A stretch of DNA of 64,000 nt, from NCBI GenBank assembly GCA_024036415.1, contig JAMWET010002884.1, positions 189,501-253,500 on the forward strand. Direction: 5' to 3'. A program made the translations under genes and the position numbers. Of this stretch, positions 13,440-24,659 are shown one piece after another. The notes under the pieces are model-generated. The model made no database searches. It saw nothing but the letters and a program-made list of their open reading frames with translations, and was not told the DNA's origin. This stretch comes from Prochilodus magdalenae (taxonomy: Eukaryota; Chordata; Actinopteri; Characiformes; Prochilodontidae). Within the stretch, counting starts at the first letter, position 1; each line of letters starts with the position of its first letter.

Positions 13440-13850
13440 CATTTTACCAAAGCTTCCCACTATGTTTGTATGTTTTCATGTGGACAGCATGGCATTGTCA
13501 ACCAATTATCGGGCCCATTTGGCAATTACGCTGTTGCTTACAGTAAGGCGAAAGCTCGAGAGCGCTGCTCATTTTCGGTATGCATGCTATTCAGGGTGTT
13601 CTGTATTCCTCCACTACGCCCGTGGAATTGTTCCTGCTTTAATTATTCTCTTTTATAAAGGGATCAAAGGTGCTGCTGCCGCTGTTGGCCCCCATTTCCA
13701 TTCACACACACACCCTCGCTTTTTTTTAATATTTACTATGAATGCGATCCATTATTCAAATCACGTAGTGTATGCTGTAATGGTTCCGTTTTGGCTCCAC
13801 TATGCATCCGTGTGTGATCAGACTTGGAGCATGGGGCTGATATAATATAT
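13440..13850 (+). promoter_or_regulatory. Candidate intronic regulatory element
   Basis: This is a non-repetitive block of balanced composition between a CT tract and an AC tract. It contains homeodomain-type AATTA cores (ACCAATTATCG, GGCAATTACGC, TTTAATTATTC) and a TCF/LEF-type ATCAAAG near 13664. Two + strand frames of about 130 codons are open but resemble no protein I know. Placement in the probable ephrin intron 1 makes an enhancer a reasonable guess. Confidence 0.3.
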
Positions 13851-15429
13851 GCCCTTATAAAATGACCTGAATAGTGTGTTCACAAGGTCACCGAACAGGT
13901 GAAATTCAAGCCACTTATTGGGTTTTCGTCTGTGCTTTGGTTAACATGGGTTTCTTTTCCTCTGAGAACATCTGCCCCCTTCATGTGGTGTATAAATATT
14001 CTTGAACGATGCTGGTTTTGTTTCTCATTATACTATCTCTAAATTGCAGTGATTTGCTTACCATTCAACTATTTAATGAATCATGAAATGTCAAATTTTA
14101 CAACTGAATTAAAACAATTAAAACAGCACTGATTTAGACTTGACCTTATAACAGATTCCTTTTATTCAGGATCCCAGGAGAGATATGTAAAACTAGTGGA
14201 GGCATTGGTACAAGCAATACAACACATGTCAATAATAAAAAACAATAATAATAATAGAAGTGGCAACACTTCCAGTAATTTTATGGCTTCTGCTAATGCT
14301 GAAGAGGAGTAAGCAAAACGATCAGGGGTGCTATGAAGATTTTTTTTTTTTTTTTTAGCTTAAGAGCTGAAACTGGCTGTTTTTTTCAGAAACCCAAAAC
14401 TGTTTTGTCTGATGTTAGAAATCTGCTGCTGTGGTTGGAGAATATACTGGCATTATATGTGCTAGCTACAGCACTCAGTGCCCCAACCCCAAATGTCTTT
14501 TACCAGCACAACTTAACAGCCATGTTTTTATTGAACAGTCTCACGTTCAGGAAATGTGTGTAAACAAACAAAATTGTGAACTGCAGTGTCCAAATGCCTG
14601 CGACACACACATGCACAACATCATAAGAGAAAGAATAATGTTACTGGATTTTATTACTTTCGACGCTTATTTAACATTTTAACAGATTTACTAAAGATTG
14701 ATATTATAATATAGCGATCTTTCTGTTCATCATTTCCTCCACCAGCCCATGCCATGGTATCCATACTTCAAATACTGAGCTAATGTCTTTTTCTAGCTAG
14801 CTGAAGAATCATAGTGGATTTTTGACATCGTGCCACAAGCTTTGCATAGTTCTTGCGAGAGAGCTCAGAGTAGCAATGACAGAAACGCCGTTCCCTACAT
14901 TATGAGTCGGTGGGCTATCCAAGTCAAATGTGTGTAAATTTAGTTTGTCTCACAAACATTTTTAACGCTTAAATGATGGGGGCGTGGTCTTTCGAACAAC
15001 AATGCAGCACATCTAAAAAAAAAATGAAAGGCTTGTGCATCTTTTATACAGAGACAGAAACACAGTTAGACACAGAAAGAACATATTCTATGCTTCGTAA
15101 CTTCTCTGTTGGCAGATGGGATGTTGCATTACCCAATGTGCTAATGTTTTTCAAGGCTTGCATGAAATGATTCAGTAAATTGGATTAAACAGGCGTTAAA
15201 TAAGTTTGTATCGTCTCTGGAGCCTGTTACCACAGTAACTCTGTCAACGGTCAGCATGCAGACACCTACGCTGGAGAATGACTGGAGGAGTATGATCATC
15301 GGTGTAGTGCTGGAATATAGACAATTATGCGCCAGTCTTCTTCTGGATTGTGTTTGAATATAAACAAATTTCGTTTTGAGAAAAAATCAGTGCAGACATT
15401 GTTAAATATTATAATTATCAATCATAATC
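13851..15429. other. Non-coding, no gene seen
   Basis: AT-rich intron-like DNA with a poly-T run at 14340-14356. Short open frames near 14333-14682 have no recognisable content. Confidence 0.5.
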
Positions 15430-16010
15430 CATTCCAGCATTCCAAAATCAATGCATTTGAATGACCACCTTCATGCATTCCTGCACCCTCATTGCCTGGG
15501 TCTAGGGTTTGTTATTATTGGATTGAATATGATGGCAGCGATCAGCCCAACAATCACACATCTCCCCTGGGCCTCCTCCATCACCCTGCCGACCAACGCT
15601 CTGTCACTGGCCTTGATGGCAGAATTGCATGTGTGTGCATTTCTCTCTACGTGCTACTATTCCCCCAAGTCCCTTTGTACTCTCATGCTCACACACGCTC
15701 ATAATGCCAGATACGGCAGCTTGCAGAACTGCAGGATTACCGCTGCTTTGACGTAAAGTCTTCCAGCAGACACAAGCTCATACAGGCTCTAATAAGTGTT
15801 TTGTTGGATAAGGTTGGCATGAGCGTCCCTATGATTGTTACTTCATGGTCTTCCCATGGGATCGAGAGCAGGTTATCCAGCGATGAAGGAAATCCTGTGA
15901 TAAAGGCTTCCATCATGTTCTTTAACTCTTTAAACCCAAAGCCCAAAACTGGCCACTGGGGTATCATCAAGTGAAGCATACTGTCTGAGTCAGATCTCAG
16001 CATTTCAGTT
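15430..16010. promoter_or_regulatory. Candidate conserved non-coding segment
   Basis: About 580 bases are free of repeats, with balanced composition and unusually few stops on both strands (a 101-codon frame on + and an 88-codon frame on -). It has ATGCAT/TGCATTTGAATG motifs near 15450. The protein-like reading is weak, so I favour a regulatory or unannotated conserved element. Confidence 0.25.
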
Positions 16011-16115
16011 TTGCCAGTCAGTGAACACCGTTATTCAGAACCGGTTTAATAGAGGTAAATGGTGTGTAGTCTCCTTATGTAGTAAGCCTATAGGACATAC
16101 TACTGAAATTCTTTT

Positions 16116-16126
<11 letters not shown>

Positions 16127-16153
<27 letters not shown>
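16127..16153. repeat. (GT)n microsatellite
   Basis: A dinucleotide run with one GC interruption near its end. Confidence 0.9.
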
Positions 16154-16158
<5 letters not shown>

Positions 16159-16343
16159 GAATGCATTTTGTATATAATATAGAATATACAAAGTAGCTTC
16201 ACTACAGTTTCAGTTAGTAACTCAGATCTGTTTTAACCGGATCCTTCTGTGCTTCTGCTCAAGCTGTGAAAGGTATTTATAGTTGTGTCATTTTAATTTT
16301 ACTCAAGTATAAATCTTTACTTAGGGATGTTACATCTCCCTAC

Positions 16344-16346
<3 letters not shown>

Positions 16347-16432
<86 letters not shown>
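16347..16432. repeat. (AT)n microsatellite
   Basis: About 43 perfect AT units. Open frames across it encode alternating Ile-Tyr and are artefacts of the repeat. Confidence 0.97.
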
Positions 16433-16434
<2 letters not shown>

Positions 16435-16599
16435 ACACATCAAGAACTGTCATGGGCAAGGGATCACTTTGACAAACTTTTTTCATGCACTATAATACAG
16501 AGTTACATTCACAAATGCCACTCAAAAGACCGCTGTGCAAAACAGAAGCTTAATGTTAACTGTGTCCAGAAGCAGCACAGACATTTGCACTTCTGTGAT

Positions 16600-16985
16600 G
16601 CACAGTTAATGCAGAAAAATGCATTAAGATCTTAGAGCAACATATGCTGCCTCCAAGAAGACATATTTTCCAGGGACGTCCATGCATTTTTCAACAAGAC
16701 AGTACAAAACCACATGCTGCACACATTACAAAGGCATGGCTGTGGAATAAAAGGGTACGGGTACTGGACTGGACTGGCCTGCCCACAGCCCTGACTTGTC
16801 CCCAATAGAGAGTGTGTGGAGAATTTTGAATCATTTCCGCTGTATTGTAGTACATCTTAGGGTGTGTTTATAGGAGAAATGAGACAAAATCACACCTGAA
16901 ACACTTGCTCGCCAGTATCTGCAATGTTAAAGCATCTGTTGTGAGAAGAAATGGCAACGTTACAAAGTGTCTTTTCTTTTCTGTG
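16600..16985 (+). pseudogene. Tc1-type transposase C-terminal relic (lineage 1)
   Basis: Translated in shifting frames, this stretch gives recognisable Tc1-family landmarks. There is a FQQDS-KPHAA segment near 16690-16720 (second catalytic Asp region, known family form FQQDNAKPH), then AWLW-RVRVLDW at about 16736-16785. After a frame change the PDLSPIE-W region follows at about 16795-16825 (third catalytic residue). Stops and frameshifts interrupt it and no inverted repeats are visible. The upstream catalytic region is missing or too decayed to see. Its landmark wording differs from the 41-42 kb element, so it is a separate lineage. Confidence 0.65.
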
Positions 16986-18454
16986 TGTGTTCCAGACCTG
17001 AAACGCAGGAGTAGATCTATATTAACAAATTAAATGAACAAAAGTTTAAATATTTGGGGTTCATACTGTAAATGGAACTCTGTGTTTTCGTATTTGCGTT
17101 TTCCAAACTGTCTCACCTTTTCTGATTTAGGGTTGTACACACATCGAACCTGTTTTGTTAGAGGTCAAAAGAAAGTCCACCAGCATCTTTTCAAACTGCT
17201 GCTCTAATAATTGGACAGCACATCATGCTTGGAGAACACTGTTATGTTAGGTAATATGTGTGAACTGAGGGATAACTGGGACCATCCTACTGACACAAAG
17301 CTTGTGGCCATCAATGGGATCAAACTTGCTTACTTTCACAAGTTTCACACAGTTATTCATATCATCAAAAACGTTTCTAATGGAACATGTATTGTGATGT
17401 TCCCGATTAACTGGGTTTTCCCAGTTGTGATGTCCCCAACTATCTTTTCAAAGTTATTGAAATGTAAAGTCATGTAAATGTGTATGTGCAAACATACTTA
17501 AGTGAATAAAGGATTGCAGTGGAGATCAGCACAAGACTCTGCAGACCAGACATTAGGCTGTAATCAGTCTGGTAGGTTTCATCACTCATCACATCCACTC
17601 GACATTAAGGGCCCATTTGACTGACATGCAAAAAAGACCAAGCACAGTTGTTTTTGCATGACATAAATGGATATGGGTAACTCAAAACTGCTCATAACAA
17701 AGTATTTACCATTATAAACCACAGTTTGATAACTAGTCTACAAAAGTGTAGATAATAGTGTAACTGGCAAACAGGGTACTTGATGACCCATATAACTCTA
17801 AGTGGAGCATCTGACATTGTTTTCTCACCTAGGGTTTCATTTCTAAGATGGTTGGGGTTTTTGATGTATGTTTTTAATTTAGCTTTTTTTATTTTTTTAC
17901 AAAGTATTTCAACAATTTAAATGTACCAAATTGCTTGTAGGCTTTGTGTGGAGGGTTGTAGACTGGCCAGGGATTTGACTGGGATTTAAGCACTCAGTCA
18001 CTTTTTACATTTGCCTCCATTAGTGCCAAACTGTTTCCTCAAATACATTGCTTCGCTATCCCTTTATTGTTTGTTGGCAACATTACCTGCGACTCATCCT
18101 GCAAAAACAATGTGATCATGTGTCAAGTGTCCAAGACCCCATTGTTTAAACAACCACAGCCTCGTGTAGCACTTCAGACTTTAATACTCAAATCTTTTTT
18201 GATTTAGGGCTGTGTTGTTTTACCTTCAGTTATAATCAGTTTATTTTTCTTTCTGCTAAACTTTTAATTGCATCGATGTGTCTTATGTTTTCTACCCAAC
18301 TGCTCTTTTATGTAGTTGTGGGCCATTAGTTAGACAGTTTTACCTGTACTTCACCTCAGGGAGAGGGAGCGGTTGTGAGACTGTTGACTGTCGACACTTT
18401 TAATAAAACTGAATGCATAGAGCCATTATTTGTAGTGTATACAGTATATAATAT
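16986..18454. other. Non-coding, no gene seen
   Basis: An open + frame at 17211-17477 (88 codons) has no recognisable domain. The rest is AT-rich intron-like sequence. Confidence 0.5.
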
Positions 18455-18760
18455 ACACACACTAAGCACTTTATTAGGTACACCTCTGCATGTCTATACT
18501 CAATGTCCATTGTGCAATGTCCAATGTCCATATCAGCTCACTTACCATATAGGAGCACTGTGTAGTTCTACAGTTAGAGACTGTAGTCCACCTGTTTCTC
18601 TGTATACTTTGTTACCTTGTTCTTCAATGGTCAAGACCCCCACAGGACCACTACAGAGCAGGTATTATGTGGGTGGTGGTTCATTCTTAATCCTGCAGTG
18701 GTGTGGTGTGTAGGTGTGTGTTGTGCTGGTATTTGTGTTTCAGACACAGCAGTTCTGCTG
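18455..18760 (+). repeat. Dispersed repeat family A, sense copy
   Basis: Starts around GCACTTTATTAGGTACACCT and ends near CAGCAGTTCTGCTGGAACAC. Related copies are at 10841-11125 (-) and 1910-2045 (partial). It looks like a SINE or small DNA-transposon family; I cannot decide which. Confidence 0.75.
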
Positions 18761-18944
18761 GAACACATATGGTATTCTATATGGCTATATGATATGATGT
18801 ACATGAATATATATGACATTAGAAAATAAGTGTGCAGTGAAAATTGATAACAAAAGACTGAGTACTTTAGGCAAGATCATGGTGTGGAACAGGACTGCAG
18901 CCTTAGTTCTTAGTGCTATGAAACATTTACATTAATGAGGTAGC

Positions 18945-19190
18945 TCTGGAGGTGGAACCGTCTGCAGCTTCTGGTCTAATGCTTTATGATGAGGAGGTTA
19001 GATTCCCGTTGTATACCTATGACCTTGCCAGGTTATCTCCCACTCAACAACGGCTACAGCAGATGAGTTGTTCCAGAGAGGCCCTGCCTGTCAATCCAAA
19101 ACAGACAAACGTAAGGGTTTTTAAAAGAAACCCAAAGATCAGTGGACTAGATACCCTTTCAGATCAGCCAGGACGGTTCTAGCTTACACA
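18945..19190 (+). other. Exon-like segment of unknown meaning
   Basis: An open frame of 76 codons (18952-19182) has mixed, protein-like composition unlike the low-complexity frames nearby. A GTCTGCAG acceptor-like site is near 18960, and a GTAAGG donor-like site at 19110-19115 would end the open segment. No family is recognised. It could be a conserved non-coding element or chance. Confidence 0.2.
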
Positions 19191-20756
19191 CTAAATTATA
19201 CATGCCTTGGACCCACCATCACCACATCAGTAAGCCTTAACATGGTCCTGAGAAAAAGCATGTGGAGCTCTATTTGCCATCAAAAAGAATGTTCATAAAA
19301 TTGAAATGCATGTACAAATTTGATCCAAATAGTTTGGTATTGTAATTTGACCATAGCACTTTCTGGAGCTGCATTCCACTGAGCCTTATCAGTTAAGGTA
19401 GCTGGGACAAGCTTTAGCCCTACATGTAGAATTCTGCTGGAAAATTCTAAAAGTGAAATGACGCACACCAAACAATGCATGTAAGGCAGAATTAGGCCGT
19501 TTCCCTTTGGCACTACCAATCCAAAAAAAAAAGAGCACTAAAATTCTGGACGCACCTGACAGCAAGTTCCCTCGATGCACTCCATTTTAAAGCACTCCAG
19601 GTCCAGAAGCTGAACCTTGACAAGAGTCCTCTGTGCCAGCTGGTCTTAGAGCTCACACATCAGCTACTGTCTAAAAGCCTCAGTGCTCAGACCACGTCTG
19701 CTAAAAAAAATCAGATTCACCAATTTATAAATCAAACACAAATTAATCTGCTGCCAACCCCTAAGAGTAAATTCTATACTAAAAAATAAATACATGATGG
19801 GTAAACAGTAAACAGTTATACAGCATATATAACTATATGAATATAGTAGGATACAGTGTATATAACTAAATAAATGTAGAACTGAATTTATGGCATATCT
19901 TTGTTAATAGGCTGTTTGCCACAGATGGAGGACAGGCAGTGATTTTTCACAAAAGGAACAATTCCACAAACTCCCAAAATGCCTGTGGATTGGATCATTA
20001 GCAGTTCCTCAAAATCAGTTTAACTGAGAAACCACAAGGAGCTTTTATCAAGTACCAAAAGCTACCATATTGCAAGAAATCGCCTAAAAAACTGGAGCAA
20101 AAATAGCTTCCCCTATGGTAGCAAAGAGGTTAGCTTCCTATTGTCCAGCTTCTTGTTCTGATTTAGTGACGTTTCTTGTAGCTGTTGTTTTAAATCTACA
20201 CCAGCACACTGATATAGACCCACTGTGTAAAATACAAAATACAACAGTCAAGACTGCACTAAGCTAAAGCAGCTTATTCCAGTTTTCCCATTCCGTCTGA
20301 AATAGTGCAGCAGGCGCCAGAATGTAGCCGCCGTCCAATTTAGGCTGGAACGGGAAAACTGGCGAATAAAAAGCCTCGTGCGGTAATGAGGAGCGAGTGT
20401 TGTATTTTGAATTTTACACAGTGGATCTGCAGGCATTCTCTGTTACGTTAAGTAAACAGCTGTAATGTTAATAGTAAGAGGTGCAGCGGCACTGAACGTT
20501 TGTTATTAAGTTAATTCACAGCACATTAAAAGAAAACCACATGACAGCCATTCTAGAGCACCTTGGTACTGGAGGAGAATATATTATATCTGCTAGTTCA
20601 GCTAAAAATCACTCTTCATTAACATAAAGCATCATCTTCAGCACATTATGATTTTCTGTCTGTTTCCCACCTTTATCTCCTGAATTCTGGTTACTTACTG
20701 CTGGAATCACATTAAAACAACCTGTCATGTGTGTATAAAATGTGTGGGTGTGTGGT
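19191..20756. other. Non-coding, no gene seen
   Basis: Intron-like sequence with no repeat family that I can name and no convincing open frame. Confidence 0.5.
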
Positions 20757-21440
20757 GGTAACTGCTAGTACTTAAGCGCCGTATTGGTATTGGCTCTAGG
20801 AATACTGATACTTTTGATTGACCCCCAAAGCATTTGTTGATATGCATACACACTAGAAGAACAACACATGTGGGTGGTGTGGGAAGAACATGCAATATGG
20901 AGCCCCTTGGCTGAAAGGCTGAGCCAGGCTTCTTTCAGTAATCACTCGTCCGCCACTGTGTAGTCAATTACAGTCTAGTCTTTCATTGCCAGGCTTTTTA
21001 AAGAGAGTCTTGTAACTTTCGCTACATTAACATGTCCAGAAATTAGAACAATATGCAAAATGGCCAATCACAAGCCTGCTGTTTAGCATGACAGATCACA
21101 TGTGTGTGTCTGAGACTTCTGTTTGCTTGGCTGAACAACAAAACTTTGATGCACATCAGACCAGTATGAAACGTGCATGGAAGTACGGAGAGCCAATCGG
21201 AATGCACCTGGCAGAATTTTGACAGTGTTGCCAAGTTAACTCACTAAAGATATCAGCCTCTCTGTCTATGTATTTCCAGTGCATCTGTGGCTGAGATATT
21301 TTACAGTCTGAGTTAATATTAGTTCATGTTACTGAAGGAACAGATGGAATCACATAATGGTAACCTTTAGCTTTTAGCCTTTAGGTAGCATAGCAGCTTG
21401 CTAGCCCGCCTAGAGTGTGCATTAGCCATGCCGGGGATGC
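20757..21440. mobile_element. hAT-like non-autonomous element, diverged copy 2
   Basis: Shares blocks with 12081-12860 in the same order: CAGGCTTCTTTCAGTAATCA at about 20925, the following GTGTAGTCAATTACAG, then CCTTTAGC...AGCATAGCAGCTTG at about 21365-21400. The left end has GTATTGGTATTGGCTC, recalling the direct hexamer-like motifs of such elements. Ends are eroded. Confidence 0.45.
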
Positions 21441-21893
21441 ACCTCCATTGGTCAGCTGTATCACTCAGCAGCGGGGCCTTACAGAGCAAGTTATCCACTT
21501 GTAGATTTGGTTTTGTTTATGACAGCAACGATCAGCAGTACAACATGTGTTAGGCAGCGTGAGAAGATTTAATTTTAGAAAGCAACTTGCAACAAGCAAG
21601 TAAAAGGGAACAGTTGTGGCATTCCTGGATTTTATTCTTGGTGTGGGTTTCTGAGGCTGCTTCTTTGTGAATCTTGTTCTTGACATTGTCCAGCTTATCC
21701 ACACTGTTGTTCTAAGTTGTCTGTTTAAATTTCTCTGAACTAAGGCTGTTTTTTCCTTTTCTATTTTATGTGTTGTATGTTATGTGTTAATATGTACTGT
21801 TTTTATAATGTGTAGAAGACTGCAGAGGCTGTTATTTTTAGTTAGTGGTCACTGGTGCTGTTATTTTCACTCAGTGTGTGCTGTGAGTTAATT

Positions 21894-21897
<4 letters not shown>

Positions 21898-21980
<83 letters not shown>

Positions 21981-22007
21981 GTGTGTGTGCTTGTGCGTGT
22001 GTGTGTT
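21898..22007. repeat. (GT)n microsatellite
   Basis: A long GT run with a few GC and TT interruptions toward the right end. An antisense open frame through it encodes poly(Thr-His) and is an artefact. Confidence 0.97.
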
Positions 22008-22737
22008 AATTGAGACATGTTGTGCAGCTCGAGGGCGTCGAACGCAGACACTCTATTGATCAGCAGGCCTTGTCTGAGTCGCGTTTGACTGATTTCTGAT
22101 CGATTCGACCTGTCACACTGATTGATCACCAATACTCTGTCGCTGCTATTGATCAGTGCTGCTGCTTAGTGACATGCAGCTCTGGTCATACGGTGGTGGA
22201 ATAAGTGCTCTGCCGACTTCTTTTCCTTTCCTCACCTCCACCCTCCCGTGCACACACTCACACTTTCTCTTTATCCTAGTTAGATGACCATTACCACTTC
22301 TGCAGTGTTGGTTATTGCACGGCGCTAAGTTATGCCTGATAGCCCCCGGGGAAAATTAATTAAGTTCTCTATTCATGATTAAAGCTGTAGATCACCTAGA
22401 GTGAAAGAGCACCCACTGAAACCTAACCATTCAAATAACCTCCATTCAAACCATAAATCTGTCAATCACACAGACCTTCTGTTCCTGCACCCCTAAATCT
22501 AGCAGTACCCCAGCGCCAGTGCCGCATCAACTGGATTATTGCATCCCCGTAGCTTTGTGCTCTTATTTTGTCCTGCCAGGTAGCAAACCCATTCAAACTG
22601 CCCTCACAGGAATTATGAGAATTTCCCATCCAAGTGAGACGTTTAGATCTTTCAATTAAGATAAGTAAGTCAAACATAGCTCTGTGGTATTGAACTCATT
22701 TTGGTTCATTGGTATTGCAGCAGAGCAGGGAACCAGG
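22008..22737. other. Non-coding, no gene seen
   Basis: Non-repetitive sequence with TGATTGATCAC-like inverted motifs near 22115-22155. No coding signal. Confidence 0.4.
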
Positions 22738-22955
22738 ATTATTTCTGCATGGAGTTCTCCCTGTGTCTGCGTGTGTTTCCTTCCACAGTCTAAAAAAAAA
22801 AAAGCCAAAAAAATGCCCATAGGGACACACTAGGGAGTATGTGTATGTCTGCCCTGTGATGATTGGCAAACTGTCCAGGGTGTTTTGTGCCTTCCTCACA
22901 GTGAGCACTGGGATAGGCTCCAGAACCCCTGCGACCCAGAAGGATAAGCGTTAGG
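22738..22955 (+). repeat. Widespread fish retroposon-like repeat, family C
   Basis: Contains the order GGAGTTCTCCCTGTGTCTGC, then GTGTTTCCTTCCACAGTCTA, then CTGTCCAGGGTGT, then GGGATAGGCTCCAG, then CCCTGCGACCC and GATAAGCG. This block order is found in very many ray-finned fish genomes. The second half is repeated in opposite orientation at 45205-45360. Exact class not assigned. Confidence 0.7.
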
Positions 22956-24169
22956 GGGGTTTGTTGGAGTTTGCACCAGCCCCAAATGCAACAATCAGGG
23001 AGAACCAACTATTTTTAACAGCTTGACATTAGCCACTCAACTCAACCTGGCTCTCCTACAAGCTGATTATCTACAGTGATTGTGAAATCAACAGAAAGGG
23101 GTCAAGTCATTTAGAAAAAAGGGGGTCATGATGTGAAGCAAGGAATAGCAGTGTTGTGGGGCTAGTGAAGCTTCCCTTCCCAGTGCAACTGAAAATCAAA
23201 CTTAGGATGGTGGTAGACAGACTGGTGTATGTGGTCCTGCTTCAGGAGGGAAAGATACCACCTCTACAACACTGGGAAGTGAAGTGACTCATTCGGTGGA
23301 AGATGAATTAGCAGATAGATGTGCTAAATGGGTCAGCCTTGGGTGGATGCATATAGGAGTAGTTCAGTCGAAAACATGAATAGTGCTATGAATGGCATAA
23401 TGACTTAATGCCACAGGTGGCTGCTGTATATATATTTAGCTACGTTAGGATGTTTGGTCAAACTATTGCTTTAATTTCACCCCTGCTAATTACAGTGCTT
23501 CGACAGTAATGACTCTAAGTCTAAGCTCAGTTCTGCTGCTTCCGTACCGCTTTCAGCATTTACCTAGTTATATCATTACCATATAATTACATGGGACCCA
23601 CCATCCACTCACCTATTTTTAAGCCTGTGTAATCACTGCAGGCTTTAGTACAGAGCACCAGAACGATCTGCACTTACACCAAGACCTCGCTGTAAGTGCA
23701 TATATTACAGTTATTACTGTGCATGGTATCCTCAAGTGAGGTAGACTACATTTACTCACTGTATGGCTGAAGTTTAAACAGGTGTAACTAGAAAAAAGAG
23801 TAAAATCTGTAGACTTATAATTAATACATATATTATTATGTATAATATGTATATTCTTGCCATGTTTGTGCACATTTTGATGAGACCGAAGCTACATTTA
23901 CTGACAACTAACAAACTACTACTAAGAATGAGGAAAAAGTGGAAGCCACTGAGAAAACATGGGATTTGAGACACTAGGTATGTTGATAGGGGTGTAAAAT
24001 TGTGCGTTGTGATGCAGTGATCAGTTATTACACATTACATAAATAATAAAAGAATATTTTAACTGAATATAAATTACAAATATAATGATAGTAAAAATGG
24101 TTTTGTTGTCCATATTTTAGTTCTATATAAATAATCTAAAGAAAATGTGGTGAATGATGCATTGATATT
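22956..24169. other. Non-coding, no gene seen
   Basis: Intron-like DNA without recognisable repeats or coding frames. Confidence 0.5.
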
Positions 24170-24650
24170 AAAAATCATACTTTCTATGTTTTCTGAAATT
24201 AAATCATGATGTCATCAAAGAGTTTGTAATGCGTTTAATTGTTTTAAAAGAAGCATAATCAAATAGAATTGAGGTGAACGTTGAGTTTGTTGTAGGAATT
24301 ATTACAAATTTTAAATCATAATAAATTAGAATCATATTAAAATTGAGTTGGGAAATTGAGATCTCAATGATTTGTTTTCTAAAGAGTCATAAATGGAATT
24401 AGAATAAAAACTGAAATTAATTTCATGATGCATTGAATTGGTTTTAAAGAATCCTTAAATGAAATGAAAATTAAAAGTTTAAAATATAATGAATTACTGA
24501 GATTAAAATAAATCAATAATTGAATGGTAATTAAATCTGAGATTTTGTGACAGATTTAAGTGTTTTCTAAAGAATCATGATCTAACTGAATTAAAGTGAA
24601 CTGTAAAATTTAATGACTGCATATTAAAATGAAAAATGTAATGTCATTGC
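24170..24650. repeat. Degenerate AT-rich tandem array, period about 65
   Basis: The motif GTTTT(C/A)(T/A)AAAGAATCAT...GAATT recurs near 24243, 24375, 24440 and 24562, spacings that fit multiples of roughly 60-65 bases. Weaker intermediate copies lie near 24308 and 24500. Units are strongly diverged. Confidence 0.5.
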
Positions 24651-24659
24651 TTGAATTTG

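Noticed and set aside
17073..17090. TGG AAC TCT GTG as a possible ephrin exon 1 WNS motif
   Set aside because: It is not followed by Ser-Asn, has no signal peptide upstream, and no donor in the right phase follows.
21842..22132. Antisense 96-codon frame with His-Thr repeats
   Set aside because: Direct product of the (GT)n microsatellite.
24170..24650. CRISPR-like array of spaced repeats
   Set aside because: The units are highly diverged, AT-rich and in a vertebrate genome; the spacing is that of a decayed tandem repeat.
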